Made by a program: the position numbers and the translations under genes. The notes under the pieces are model-generated. The model saw only the letters and a list, made by a program, of their open reading frames with translations, ran no database searches and had not been told where the DNA came from. A DNA stretch of 63,639 bases from Desulfobulbaceae bacterium (GTDB lineage: Bacteria; Desulfobacterota; Desulfobulbia; Desulfobulbales; Desulfurivibrionaceae): assembly GCA_004332195.1 (NCBI GenBank), contig SJBG01000010.1, positions 1-63,639 on the forward strand, given 5' to 3'. Positions 53,224-62,356 of the stretch are shown here, piece after piece (position 1 is the first letter of the stretch; every line of letters begins with the position of its first letter).

Positions 53224-55084
53224 TGTTGATGTCGGCCTGTCCGGCCAAATGATTGACCCAGGTGTCGATGATGGCTTCCTGCTTGTCCTGCCGCAGTTCC
53301 TGGTAGAGGGGCCGGCGCCAGCGGGCAAACAAGCTGTCCTCCCCGGGTCGCTGGTCATCCAGCTTGATCACGTAAAAAACATCGTTGACGGTTTGTATGG
53401 CGGTGGGGAAGGGGTTTTTCTTGCTCAGTTCCAGGGCGGCCTGGCGAACCTCAGCGGGAAGATCGACGGCGGCGGCCGTGGTTCGGGAAAACCAGGCCGA
53501 TTTTTGAACCTTCCGGCCGGCGGGGACCTGCTGCCGCATATCAGCTCCACCCCGGATGGCCGTCAAAATTTCCTCCGCTCGGTGGCGAGCCGCCTCCCTT
53601 GCCCGCAAGCTGATGAGATCCGTTTTGATTTGCTGGCGTATCTCGGCTAACGGCGGGATGTATGGTTCTTGTCGCTCTTGCACGAAAAGAATGGCGTAGC
53701 CGGCAGCGGTGGGGATGATGGAGCTTAACTCGCCCTGGTTGAGACGTGACGCCGCAGCCACTGCTTCGGGGTGACGACGTAGCGCGGCTGGTGGTTGGTT
53801 GGGGGTAAAGAAGTTGGTGCTTGTCGCAACCAAGCCGGCCGCTTCTGCTCCGCGGATCAAGGCGCCGGTGGTTAAAATCTTTTCGTAGACCGCACCGGCG
53901 CGGGTGAAGGCAAGTTGGCGGCCTTTGTTTTTGTGCAGTTCCAGCTCGATTTCCCGGCGAGCCTGCTCCAGGGTAATGGTGGCACTGGGCTGGATTGCCT
54001 CAAGCCTGATGATATGAAAACCGATGGTGGTTTCCACCAGTTGACTTATTTCGCCCACTTGTAGATTAAATGCCGCCATTTCAAGAGGTTCGAGCATCTC
54101 TCCCCGCTGAAAAAACCCCAGATCGCCGCCGGCGCCGGCGCCGACATCTTCGGAGTAAAGTCGGGCCAGTTCCGCGAAATTACGTCCTCCCTGAGCCAAT
54201 GCCCGCACGATTTCCGCCTGTTGGCGTTGTTCTTGCCGTAATTCGGCGGAATCGGCAGGGTTGCTGCGAATCAGGATATGGCTGGCCCGACGTTGCTCAG
54301 GCATGCGGTAGCGTGCAATGTTGGCCTCATAGTGGGCGATAACCTCTTCGGCGCTGATTGTCACGGCCTCATCGATGGCGTTAAAGAGTATGTAATCCAG
54401 TCGCACCATGGGTTCGCTGCGAAAGCGATCGCCATGATCCCGATGATGGGCCGCGATCTCTTCCTCGCTGAGTTGAATGCCCGGCTGAAAATCGACGCCG
54501 CTCAGGTTGAGGTAGGAAAGCCTGACTTCATCGTGATCCCAGTGAAAACGTTCTCGAATTTCGAGATCACTGACCGTGACAAAAGAGGCCAGTTGATCGA
54601 AGATTTTGGATTGAAGCAGGTCGCGACGAATATCAGCTTCGAAGGTTTTGGTGCTGAGTCGCAATGATGCCAGGATGCTTTTATAACGTTCAAGACTGAA
54701 AACCCCGTCTTCGTGAAATTCTCCCATGTTATGGATAGCCTGTTGCAGTTCCCCGGCGGTGACCGGCAACCCGGTGTCTTCGGCGCTCTGGAGCAGAAGC
54801 GCTTCCCAGATCATTTGATTGATAACCTGCCGGCGCAGGTCCAGGGCCTCCAGAAGTTCGGCCGGAACTCTCCCGCCCAGCTCTTCCCGGTATTGGAATA
54901 AAATTGCGTCATAGCGTCGTTGAAATTCCAGGCCGGACAAGGCCTCGTTGTTGACCGTGGCCACCACTCCCGGGCCGCGCTCCCCTCCCATCTGGGGCAA
55001 CCAGAAAACAAAGACGAGGATGATAATAACAATCGCAACTAAGACCAGCGGAGAACGGACATTACGGCGCATCGCAGCAAGCAT
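53201..55084 (-). CDS. PpiD/SurA-type membrane-anchored peptidyl-prolyl isomerase (chaperone)
   Basis: 627 residues. One N-terminal helix (SPLVLVAIVIIILVFVFWL) anchors it in the inner membrane. The periplasmic part has the SurA_N-like chaperone domain (GLEFQRRYDAILFQYREELG, LEALDLRRQVINQMIWEALLLQ), then a parvulin domain (RRASHILIRSNPADSAELRQ, NFAELARLYSEDVGAGAGGDLGFFQRGEMLEPL, QLVETTIGFHIIRLE) and a long C-terminal region. It assists folding of exported and outer-membrane proteins. ATG 55084 (MLAAMRRNVRSPLV) is the family start, while an upstream frame to 55177 is unlikely. Convergent with the alkyltransferase gene. Confidence 0.88.
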   Translation of the reverse strand: MLAAMRRNVRSPLVLVAIVIIILVFVFWLPQMGGERGPGVVATVNNEALSGLEFQRRYDAILFQYREELGGRVPAELLEALDLRRQVINQMIWEALLLQSAEDTGLPVTAGELQQAIHNMGEFHEDGVFSLERYKSILASLRLSTKTFEADIRRDLLQSKIFDQLASFVTVSDLEIRERFHWDHDEVRLSYLNLSGVDFQPGIQLSEEEIAAHHRDHGDRFRSEPMVRLDYILFNAIDEAVTISAEEVIAHYEANIARYRMPEQRRASHILIRSNPADSAELRQEQRQQAEIVRALAQGGRNFAELARLYSEDVGAGAGGDLGFFQRGEMLEPLEMAAFNLQVGEISQLVETTIGFHIIRLEAIQPSATITLEQARREIELELHKNKGRQLAFTRAGAVYEKILTTGALIRGAEAAGLVATSTNFFTPNQPPAALRRHPEAVAAASRLNQGELSSIIPTAAGYAILFVQERQEPYIPPLAEIRQQIKTDLISLRAREAARHRAEEILTAIRGGADMRQQVPAGRKVQKSAWFSRTTAAAVDLPAEVRQAALELSKKNPFPTAIQTVNDVFYVIKLDDQRPGEDSLFARWRRPLYQELRQDKQEAIIDTWVNHLAGQADINITPDTLP

Positions 55085-55322
55085 GGTAAATCCCTGGATC
55101 GTGGTTTTGGATGAATAAATGTCGGTTGGTCGGTCGCTTACGCAGTTTTTAAAATGTTGCCGTCGTCGTCCGGCCAAACCTCGTAAAAGGTTGATTTTGA
55201 TTTGCTAAAAGACGATAGAGTGCGAGGTCAGGGTAAATTTTTTTCCCGGTTCAGTCAATCGTTTTTCCTTGAAAAAGCCTAGAAGATTGCCTGCATATTG
55301 AAGATTTTCGTCACATCCCTGC

Positions 55323-58010
55323 CTAGAGGGCGGCGAGGTTGACCCCGGTCTTGATGTTGACCAACAACGGAACGTGCAGTTCCATAACCCCCTCCATGGC
55401 CCGCCGCACCAGGATGCCGACCGGTTCGATTTCCGCCAGCAGTACCTCAAAGATCAGCTCATCGTGGATTTGCACCACGGCCTCGGCCTGGTGGTCGGCC
55501 GCCCGCAGGTCGCGCTCGCAAACGATCGCCGCCAGTTTGATGATGTCGGCGGCGGTTCCCTGGATCGGGGTGTTGATCGCGGTTCGTTCGGCCAGCTCCC
55601 GCCGTTTTTTGTCGCGGCTGGTAATGTCGGGCAGTTGACGACGGCGCTTGAGCAGGGTCTGGACAAATCCATCGCGGCGGGCCTTTTCGACCATGCTGAT
55701 CATGTAGTCTTTTACTCCTTGATACAGGGCAAAATAGCGATCGATAAAAACCTGGGCTTCCTTGCGGCTGCAGCGGAGCTGTTCGGCCAGACCAAAGGCG
55801 CTCATTCCGTAAATGATGCCGAAGTTGATGGTTTTGGCCACCCGCCGCATCTGAGGAGTGATCATGGCCGGACTGATCCGGAAAATTTCGGCGGCGGTGC
55901 GGGTGTGGATATCTTCGCCTTGGTGAAAGGCGGCCAGCAGTACCGGGTCGGCGGAGTAATGGGCCAGCACCCGGAGATCAATCTGGGAATAATCGGCGGC
56001 CAGAAAAAGATGATTTGCCGGGGCGATAAAGGCCGCCCGCAGGCGTTGACCTTCGGCTGAATGGATTGGAATGTTTTGAAGATTGGGGTGACTGCTGCTC
56101 AGGCGACCGGTGGCGGTCACCGTCTGATTGAAGGAGGTGTGGAGCCGGCCATCGGTGGGGTCGATCAGGGTCGTTAGTTTATCGGTATAGGTGTTTTTGA
56201 GCTTGCTCAGGCTGCGTTGAGCAATCACCGTGGCCGGCAGATCATGGTAGGCGGCCAGACGCTCCAGCTCTTTAATGTCGGTGGAATAACCGGTTTTGCC
56301 CTTGGTTTTACGACCATGGGGCAATTTCAGTCGCTCAAAAAGAATCTCTTCCAACTGACGAGGAGAGTTGATGTTGAATTCTTTCCCAGCGAGATGGTGG
56401 ATTTTTTCCTCCAGTCTAATTAATTCCTCGCCGAACTCTGCGGCCAGTTGGGTCAGCAGTTTTGAGTCAATCATGATTCCGACCCTTTCCATCCGGGCCA
56501 GAATGGGCAGCAAGATCATCTCCACCTCGAAAAAAAGCGAACCGAGGTCTAACTCGTTAAGTTTTGGCTTAAAAAGCTCCCAGAGCATACGGGTGGCGGT
56601 CACATCCTCGCAGGAGTAGTGGCCGGCCGTTGTCGGCTCAACGTAAGCAAAAGCGTCGGGTCGCTTATCGCCGTCACAGGCCTCGGCAAAAGAGGTAAGT
56701 CGAAACTGGAGCAGTTCTTCGGCCAAATCATCAAGTTTATGGGAGCGACGGGCCGGATCGATAAGATAGGAGGCGATCATGGTATCGGCCAGGGGTGGGG
56801 TCAAAGTCAGGCCGCAACCGTGCAGTACCTGGAGATCGTATTTGAGGTTGTGGCCCAGTTTGAGCCGACCGGCGTCGGCCAACAGTGGCTTTAAAACCCG
56901 ACAAACTTCAGATGAAGGTAACTGGCCGGGAGCCGGCGAGCCGTCGGCGCGGCGGTGTCCGATCGGGAGATACCAGGCATCGGGGCCGACCGTGGCCAGG
57001 GAAATCCCCACCAGCTCGGCTTGCAGGGGATCAAGAGAGTTGGTTTCAGTGTCAATCACCAGGAGATCGCCGGCCGTCGCCAGTTTTTTCCCCAGAGCTC
57101 TCAACTCTGCAAGATTAGTGATCAAATGGAATTTATCCGGTGCCATTTTAGCTGGACTCAACTCGCTTTTGATCAGACTTAAGAACTCAAGCTCGGTGAA
57201 AAGTTCCCGCAATTGGTTCTGATCGGCTGGTGGCCGGAGGTAAGCCGCCGGGGTGGTCGGCAACTTGAGGTCGTCTTTAAGTCGGATCAGTTCCCTGGCA
57301 AGCAAGGCGTCCCGGCGGCTCCCGGCCAGTTTGTCCCGCAGCTTGGCGGAAGCGACTTGATCCAGATGCTGATAAAGCCGGTCGAGATTGCCGAATTGAC
57401 CGATGAGTTTAGCCGCCGTTTTCGGGCCCACCCCAACCACGCCGGGGATGTTGTCTGAGCTGTCACCGACTAAGGCGAAAAAGTCCAGTAGTTGATTTGA
57501 AAGCACTTGATATTTGCTCGCCACCGCAGCCGGGTCCATGACCTGGCCGCCCGTCGGGTCCCAAAGGCTGACGGTTGGGCTGACCAGTTGCAGCAAGTCT
57601 TTGTCGGCGGAAATGATGACCACCGGCTGGTTGGGGCCGGCCAGTCGGTGGACGGCGGTGGCGATCAGATCGTCGGCCTCAAAACCCTCCTGTTCCAGGG
57701 CGGTAATCTGATAAGCGGCGACGATCTTTTTGATATAGGGGACTTGACGGGCCAGATCATCCGGCATTGGCGGCCGATTAGCCTTGTAGGCCGGATAAAG
57801 TTCATGACGGAAATTTTTGCCGCGGGCGTCGAAGGCCACCGCCAGGAAGCGGGGATTTTTTTCCCGAATCACCCGCAGCAAGGTGGCGGTAAAGCCGTAA
57901 ATCGCATGGGTGGGCAGGCCGGCGGCATTGCTTAGTGGGCTGATAGCGTGATAGGCCCGATAAAAATAGGTGCTGCCATCAACGAGGTAGATCGGTTCAT
58001 TACAGGCCAT
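55323..58010 (-). CDS. polA: DNA polymerase I
   Basis: About 895 residues, all three domains. The 5'-nuclease (PIYLVDGSTYFYRAYHAI, FEADDLIAT, LVGDSSDNIPGVVGVGPKTAAKL) comes first. The 3'-5' exonuclease is next (VIDTETNSLDPL, LGHNLKYDLQVL, AYSY-like YSCEDVTAT), so proofreading Asp/Glu residues are present. The polymerase palm and fingers follow (ADYSQIDLRVLAHYSADP, RRVAKTINFGIIYGMSAFGL, NTPIQGTAADIIKLA, QIHDELIFEV). ATG 58010 (MACNEPIYLVDG) fits the family; ATG 58022 or 58046 are alternatives. Confidence 0.95.
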   Translation of the reverse strand: MACNEPIYLVDGSTYFYRAYHAISPLSNAAGLPTHAIYGFTATLLRVIREKNPRFLAVAFDARGKNFRHELYPAYKANRPPMPDDLARQVPYIKKIVAAYQITALEQEGFEADDLIATAVHRLAGPNQPVVIISADKDLLQLVSPTVSLWDPTGGQVMDPAAVASKYQVLSNQLLDFFALVGDSSDNIPGVVGVGPKTAAKLIGQFGNLDRLYQHLDQVASAKLRDKLAGSRRDALLARELIRLKDDLKLPTTPAAYLRPPADQNQLRELFTELEFLSLIKSELSPAKMAPDKFHLITNLAELRALGKKLATAGDLLVIDTETNSLDPLQAELVGISLATVGPDAWYLPIGHRRADGSPAPGQLPSSEVCRVLKPLLADAGRLKLGHNLKYDLQVLHGCGLTLTPPLADTMIASYLIDPARRSHKLDDLAEELLQFRLTSFAEACDGDKRPDAFAYVEPTTAGHYSCEDVTATRMLWELFKPKLNELDLGSLFFEVEMILLPILARMERVGIMIDSKLLTQLAAEFGEELIRLEEKIHHLAGKEFNINSPRQLEEILFERLKLPHGRKTKGKTGYSTDIKELERLAAYHDLPATVIAQRSLSKLKNTYTDKLTTLIDPTDGRLHTSFNQTVTATGRLSSSHPNLQNIPIHSAEGQRLRAAFIAPANHLFLAADYSQIDLRVLAHYSADPVLLAAFHQGEDIHTRTAAEIFRISPAMITPQMRRVAKTINFGIIYGMSAFGLAEQLRCSRKEAQVFIDRYFALYQGVKDYMISMVEKARRDGFVQTLLKRRRQLPDITSRDKKRRELAERTAINTPIQGTAADIIKLAAIVCERDLRAADHQAEAVVQIHDELIFEVLLAEIEPVGILVRRAMEGVMELHVPLLVNIKTGVNLAAL

Positions 58011-58375
58011 GGGCGCGATCATACCAGGGCCGCGGCCGCTTGGCAACCTGATAAGGCATTATGCCTGCCAGTCGTCGCTGGAACAGGGAAGAAAAATTGG
58101 CGCTTCCGATTCCCGTTTTGCCCCTGAAGTCGAAGGGTTTAGCTTTTACGAAAAGCAGTCCGCCGGACTTGGGGCCTATTTTCTTGCGCGTCGAGGATAA
58201 TATCATCCGTGTGTTTGCCATTCTTGATTGTCGGCAAAATTCTTCATGGAGTCGTGCTCGCCTTGCATGAAAAATTATCAACCAACGGAAATGGGTTCAA
58301 TTGAAAGAAGTTCGCGGTACCAAAGGCGAATCCGAACCCCAGTCCTCTATTTTTCCTTGCAATAAACTCCATAAC

Positions 58376-58816
58376 ATGTCAACTGTTCATGCTATGAACA
58401 CAGACGCCGGCCCTGAAATTCGTTACCGTATCTTTAAAATACTGGATAACAACCCCCGTCTTACCCAACGGCAGATGGCAGGAGAAATGGGCATCAGTCT
58501 GGGGAAATTTAACTACTGCCTGACCGCGCTGGTCAAGAAAGGCTTTGTCAAGATGGATCGTTTCCGGTCGTCCGCGAATAAAACGGCGTATATGTATATC
58601 CTTACTCCCCGAGGGTTAGAGGAGAAAGCAAGGGTGACAAGCAGGTTACTGCATCGGAAGATGGAGGAGTTTACAGCGATAAAAAAAGAGATAGAAAAAC
58701 TTGCCATAGAGGTAAGAGACCAGAAAGCGTACGGATCTTTTCTGCACAAGGCATCAAGGATGGTTGGGCGCGATTTGATTGCAAAGAAACCGGGGCGGAA
58801 AGTGCAGGACAAATAG
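58376..58816 (+). CDS. MarR-type EPS-associated transcriptional regulator
   Basis: About 146 residues. The winged helix is RYRIFKILDNNPRLTQRQMAGEMGISLGKFNYCLTALVKKGFVKM, with wing FRSSANKTAYMYILTPRGLEEKARVTSRLLHRKMEEF, the pattern of the EPS-associated MarR family found beside exopolysaccharide clusters. A C-terminal coiled coil and a basic tail follow. Its TAG stop lies inside a short direct repeat (58812-58835), so the last residues may be secondary. It likely controls the polysaccharide genes downstream. ATG 58376 or 58394 are possible starts; neither has a clear ribosome-binding site. Confidence 0.83.
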   Translation: MSTVHAMNTDAGPEIRYRIFKILDNNPRLTQRQMAGEMGISLGKFNYCLTALVKKGFVKMDRFRSSANKTAYMYILTPRGLEEKARVTSRLLHRKMEEFTAIKKEIEKLAIEVRDQKAYGSFLHKASRMVGRDLIAKKPGRKVQDK

Positions 58817-58835
58817 GTATTGTGTCCCCTTATTT
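58812..58835 (+). repeat. 24-bp direct repeat, copy a
   Basis: AATAGGTATTGTGTCCCCTT followed by ATTT. The same sequence recurs at 59879-59902 and 59919-59942. This copy contains the stop codon of the MarR-type gene and lies just upstream of the Shine-Dalgarno of the repetitive secreted protein. Confidence 0.85.
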
Positions 58836-58861
58836 TCACGAGCCCAAAAAAGGAGGCTATC

Positions 58862-59524
58862 ATGAAAGCAAAGTCTTACTGGTCTGTACTCATACTTGGC
58901 ATCAGCCTTGTCGTCTTGACCGGAATAAAACTGATATCAGATGGAGATGTAAAAGCGCAGCAGAGTCCCGTCGCCAGCCCCGGCCACAACTTCAACATGA
59001 GCATCGACGGCGTCAGCGCCAGCGCGGCGGCGACGGCACTGACGGTGGCGGCGCAGGCAGTGGCGGCGGCGCAGGCGGCTGGTGCCGTAGGCAACATGAG
59101 CTTCGATATGAGCATCGACGGCGTCAGCGCCAGCGCGGCGGCGGCAGCGCAGGCGGCAGCGCAGGCGGCAGCGAGCGCGGCTGGGGGCCTTGGCAACGTG
59201 AGCTTCGATATGAGCATGGACACGAGTTTTGACATGAGCATCGACGGCATGAGCGCCGGCGCGGCACTGGCAATGGCAACAGCAGCCCTGTCAGCGGCGC
59301 AGGCGGCTGTCGCCATCGGCGATATGAGCATGGACGTGAGTTTTGACATGAGCATCGACGGCATGAGCACCGACGCGGCGCAGGCGGCTGTCGCCATCGG
59401 CGATATGAGCTTGGATGCCAGCGTCGATGCGAGCAGCGATGCTGGCAGCGGCGGTGGCAACGGCGGCAACGGTGGCAACGGTGGCAACGGTGGCAACGGC
59501 GGCAACGGTGGCAACGGCGAGTAA
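58862..59524 (+). CDS. secreted repetitive protein (FDMSIDG repeats, Gly-Gly-Asn tail)
   Basis: 220 residues, family unknown. A signal peptide (SVLILGISLVVLTGIKLI, then cleavage after the DVKAQQ region) directs export. The mature part consists of units built on NMSIDGVSASAA / FDMSIDGMSAGAA, each followed by Ala/Gln-rich stretches and GxxGNMSFDMS or IGDMSMDVSFDMS links; at least five MSID/MSMD-type cores are visible. The end is a tract of about eight Gly-Gly-Asn-type repeats. There is no Cys in the mature protein and few bulky residues. The Shine-Dalgarno AAAGGAGG is strong. It stands between an EPS regulator and a polysaccharide operon, which hints at a matrix or surface role, but no function is established. 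Confidence 0.75.
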   Translation: MKAKSYWSVLILGISLVVLTGIKLISDGDVKAQQSPVASPGHNFNMSIDGVSASAAATALTVAAQAVAAAQAAGAVGNMSFDMSIDGVSASAAAAAQAAAQAAASAAGGLGNVSFDMSMDTSFDMSIDGMSAGAALAMATAALSAAQAAVAIGDMSMDVSFDMSIDGMSTDAAQAAVAIGDMSLDASVDASSDAGSGGGNGGNGGNGGNGGNGGNGGNGE

Positions 59525-59607
59525 TTACTGGCGATTGTTTAAAAGGGACGGTTCTCTTTATCCAGGAGTATAGGGACAGGCTAGGGCCTGTTTCTAAAAC
59601 AGGCTCG

Positions 59608-59881
59608 TCAGCAAAATTTGTGGGTGAAAACTGGGCCAGGCAGATCTCCAAGTGTATGATATAAAGCGATTTTTTGTACTTCGATGCTCCGAAAACCAAA
59701 GGATCTTCTGGTAACCACTTTTGCTTTGTTGTTGAACCCCTCGATGGCACCGGTTGCCACCTGGTTCTTGCATTGAAACCAATTGAGCAGATAAGGACGA
59801 TGAACTCGCAACATCTTGGCCACACTCTTCATCGGCTTGAGCCTGGAGCGCGTGGTGCGTTTGCACCAGTCATCAATGAAT
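59608..59881 (-). pseudogene. ISL3-family transposase, 3' fragment
   Basis: Reads FIDDWCKRTTRSRLKPMKSV, then VHRPYLLNWFQCKNQVATGA, IEGFNNKAKVVTRRSFGFRS and EVQKIALYHTLGDL before stop at 59608. This is the C-terminal end of the ISL3 transposase domain (the final Glu of the DDE set lies in AIEGFNNKAK). The 5' part is absent and the fragment begins directly at a copy of the 24-bp repeat. Confidence 0.85.
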
Positions 59882-59902
59882 AGGTATTGTGTCCCCTTAT
59901 TT
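59879..59902 (+). repeat. 24-bp direct repeat, copy b
   Basis: Identical to copy a (AATAGGTATTGTGTCCCCTT plus ATTT). With copy a it brackets the repetitive-protein gene and the ISL3 fragment. Confidence 0.85.
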
Positions 59903-59918
59903 AGCCCCTTATTTAGCG

Positions 59919-59942
59919 AATAGGTATTGTGTCCCCTTATTT
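59919..59942 (+). repeat. 24-bp direct repeat, copy c
   Basis: Third identical copy, 16 bp after copy b, followed by a partial unit GTGTCCCCTTATTTAGC to 59959. A tandem cluster of this sequence. Confidence 0.85.
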
Positions 59943-60033
59943 GTGTCCCCTTATTTAGCTTTTCTTATTTTTTGGCTACCAGGATTGAAGACGGGATGCG
60001 GGAATTTGCAGCCTGGTTCAAAAGGTATTAAGC

Positions 60034-60909
60034 ATGAAAGGAATCATCCTGGCCGGCGGCTCCGGCACCAGGCTTCATCCACTGACCCTCTCTGTCAGCA
60101 AGCAGTTGATGCCGGTCTACAACAAACCGATGATCTACTATCCTTTGTCGGTGCTGATGCTGGCAGGGATCAGAGAGATCCTGATCATTACCACACCTCA
60201 AGATCAGGCGGCATTTCAGCATTTACTACATGATGGCAGGCAGTGGGGGCTTTCGATTGAGTACGCGGTGCAACCTTCACCAGGTGGTTTGGCGCAGGCG
60301 TTCACTATCGGGGAAGAGTTTATTGGCGCCAATTCGGTTGCCTTGGTTCTGGGCGATAATATTTTTTATGGTCACGGCATGGACAGGTTGCTGCGACGCG
60401 CTGTCGGGCAAGAGAGTGGCGCCACTATCTTTGGTTATTATGTCAGAGATCCTGAACGCTATGGGGTGGTGACTTTTGATAAGAATGGACAGGCAAGCGA
60501 CCTGGAAGAGAAGCCCGCAAACCCCAAGAGTAACTATGCGGTGACAGGCCTCTATTTCTATGATAATAAGGTGGTGGAGTATGCAAAACAGATAGAACCA
60601 TCGGCCCGCGGGGAGCTTGAGATCACCGACATCAACAAACTTTACCTCCGGCAAAAGACCCTCACGGTAGAGGTGATGGGGCGTGGTTATGCCTGGCTGG
60701 ATACCGGCACTCACGACTCATTGCTCGCGGCCGCCAACTTCATACAGGTAATTGAAGAGCGACAGGGCCTGAAGATTGCCTGCCCGGAAGAGATTGCCTA
60801 CCGCAGGGGCTACATCGCCGCCACTGAGCTTGAACAGTTGGCAAAACCGCTGAGCAAAAATGGCTATGGCCGGTATCTGCTTGAACTCCTGCGTCGGGAT
60901 ATTCGCTGA
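60034..60909 (+). CDS. rmlA: glucose-1-phosphate thymidylyltransferase (RmlA)
   Basis: 291 residues, first enzyme of dTDP-L-rhamnose synthesis (dTTP + glucose-1-phosphate to dTDP-glucose). [20 protein letters not shown] is the nucleotide loop; [49 protein letters not shown] and [12 protein letters not shown] are family signatures. Start of a four-gene operon; its TGA overlaps the rmlC ATG by one base. Confidence 0.97.
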   Translation: MKGIILAGGSGTRLHPLTLSVSKQLMPVYNKPMIYYPLSVLMLAGIREILIITTPQDQAAFQHLLHDGRQWGLSIEYAVQPSPGGLAQAFTIGEEFIGANSVALVLGDNIFYGHGMDRLLRRAVGQESGATIFGYYVRDPERYGVVTFDKNGQASDLEEKPANPKSNYAVTGLYFYDNKVVEYAKQIEPSARGELEITDINKLYLRQKTLTVEVMGRGYAWLDTGTHDSLLAAANFIQVIEERQGLKIACPEEIAYRRGYIAATELEQLAKPLSKNGYGRYLLELLRRDIR

Positions 60910-61475
60910 TGAAACTTATTGAAACCCCGCTGCCCGGCGTAATGGTGCTGGAGCCGGAGCGATACGGTGACAGCCGTGGGTTCTTTCTCGAAACCTACCG
61001 TGAAGATACTTTAAGATCGGCGGGAATCAGCCGGCGTTTCGTGCAGGATAACCACTCCCGCTCGGTCCGCGGGGTTCTTCGCGGCCTCCACTATCAATTG
61101 ACTCAACCACAGGGGAAACTGGTGAGGGTGGCACGGGGCGCGGTGTTTGATGTGGCGGTTGATGTCCGCAGCGGCTCACCCACCTTCGGCCGGTGGTACG
61201 GCGCCACGCTGGACGAAGAGAACATGCGGATGATGTATATACCGCCCGGTTTTGCCCACGGCTTTGTGGTCCTCACCGAGATCGCCGATTTTATCTACAA
61301 GTGCACTGATTACTATCATCCGCAATCGGAGCAGGGGATACTCTGGAATGATCCCGCCATTGGCATTAAATGGCCTGTTATGGAGATCAGACTATCTGAA
61401 AAGGACGGTAATAATCCCGACTTACGGGATCAGCCGGAAGAACTCTTGCCCCGCTACCCGGAAGCCACATCATGA
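60909..61475 (+). CDS. rmlC: dTDP-4-dehydrorhamnose 3,5-epimerase (RmlC)
   Basis: 188 residues, cupin fold. GDSRGFFLETYRED, FVQDNHSRSVRGVLRGLHYQ (catalytic His), QGKLVRVARGAVFDVAVDVR, IPPGFAHGFVVLTE and the late KCTDYYHPQSEQGI (Tyr) match the family. Its stop overlaps the start of rmlD by the usual ATGA. Confidence 0.97.
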   Translation: MKLIETPLPGVMVLEPERYGDSRGFFLETYREDTLRSAGISRRFVQDNHSRSVRGVLRGLHYQLTQPQGKLVRVARGAVFDVAVDVRSGSPTFGRWYGATLDEENMRMMYIPPGFAHGFVVLTEIADFIYKCTDYYHPQSEQGILWNDPAIGIKWPVMEIRLSEKDGNNPDLRDQPEELLPRYPEATS

Positions 61476-62356
61476 GAGTACTTGTTACCGGCGCAAAAGG
61501 ACAGGTTGGGGCCGAGATTGTCCGGCAAGGTCGGAATCTCGGACTGGATATGATGGCAACAGGCCGGGCCGCACTGGATATAACCCGGCAAGATGCCGTA
61601 AATCGCTTCATTCAGGCACAGCAGCCCGATATCGTCATCAATGCCGCCGCTTATACCGCGGTAGACAGAGCCGAGTCGGAGCCGGAACCGGCCTATGCCG
61701 TCAATCGTGACGGCGCGGCTTGTCTGGCCCGGGCCTGTGCCGCGAATAATATCCCCCTGTTGCACCTCTCCACCGATTATATCTTCGACGGCCGCCAGCA
61801 GGGAGCCTACAGTGAAACAGATCCCCCCAACCCTCAAGGTATCTACGGCAAGAGTAAACTGGCGGGTGATCGTGCCATCGAGTCTATTTTGGAGCAGCAC
61901 CTCATCCTTCGGGTGTCGTGGGTATTTGGCGTTGATGGCAACAACTTTGTGAAGACCATGCTCCGTCTGGGCAAAGAACGGGATGTTCTCAAGGTAGTCG
62001 CGGATCAGCACGGCGGGCCCACCTGGGCAGGGGCGATTGCCGAAACCTTGCTGGGCCTTGTGAAACGCCGGGGTGATGGTGAAGCAATTTCCTGGGGAAC
62101 TTACCACTACAGCGGGCAACCTGTCACCACCTGGCAAGCTTTTGCCAAAGCCATTTTTGAACAGGCAGACAAACTAGGCATGATCGACCGGCAACCCAGG
62201 GTAGAGCCCATCACCACCGCAGAGTACCCGACCCCGGCCCAACGCCCGTTAAATTCGGTATTTGACTGTCACAAGATAACGCAAGTGCTGGGTATCTCCC
62301 AACCCGATTGGCGTACCGGACTCGATAAGGTATTAAAAAAGTGGAGAAAATCGTGA
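61472..62356 (+). CDS. rmlD: dTDP-4-dehydrorhamnose reductase (RmlD)
   Basis: 294 residues, short-chain dehydrogenase fold. RVLVTGAKGQVGAEIV binds NAD(P)H, LDITRQDAVNRFIQ and VINAAAYTAVDRAESEP follow, then STDYIFDGRQQGAY and the catalytic YGKSKLAGD. Final reduction step to dTDP-L-rhamnose. The family-typical YHYSG and C-terminal RPLNSVFD segments are present. Confidence 0.96.
   Translation: MRVLVTGAKGQVGAEIVRQGRNLGLDMMATGRAALDITRQDAVNRFIQAQQPDIVINAAAYTAVDRAESEPEPAYAVNRDGAACLARACAANNIPLLHLSTDYIFDGRQQGAYSETDPPNPQGIYGKSKLAGDRAIESILEQHLILRVSWVFGVDGNNFVKTMLRLGKERDVLKVVADQHGGPTWAGAIAETLLGLVKRRGDGEAISWGTYHYSGQPVTTWQAFAKAIFEQADKLGMIDRQPRVEPITTAEYPTPAQRPLNSVFDCHKITQVLGISQPDWRTGLDKVLKKWRKS

Noticed and set aside
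58876-59514. Long minus-strand frame (212 residues, Pro-Leu repeats) opposite the repetitive protein
   Set aside because: It is the antisense shadow of the GGN and Ala-rich repeats; it has no ribosome-binding site and the plus-strand gene has a signal peptide and strong Shine-Dalgarno.
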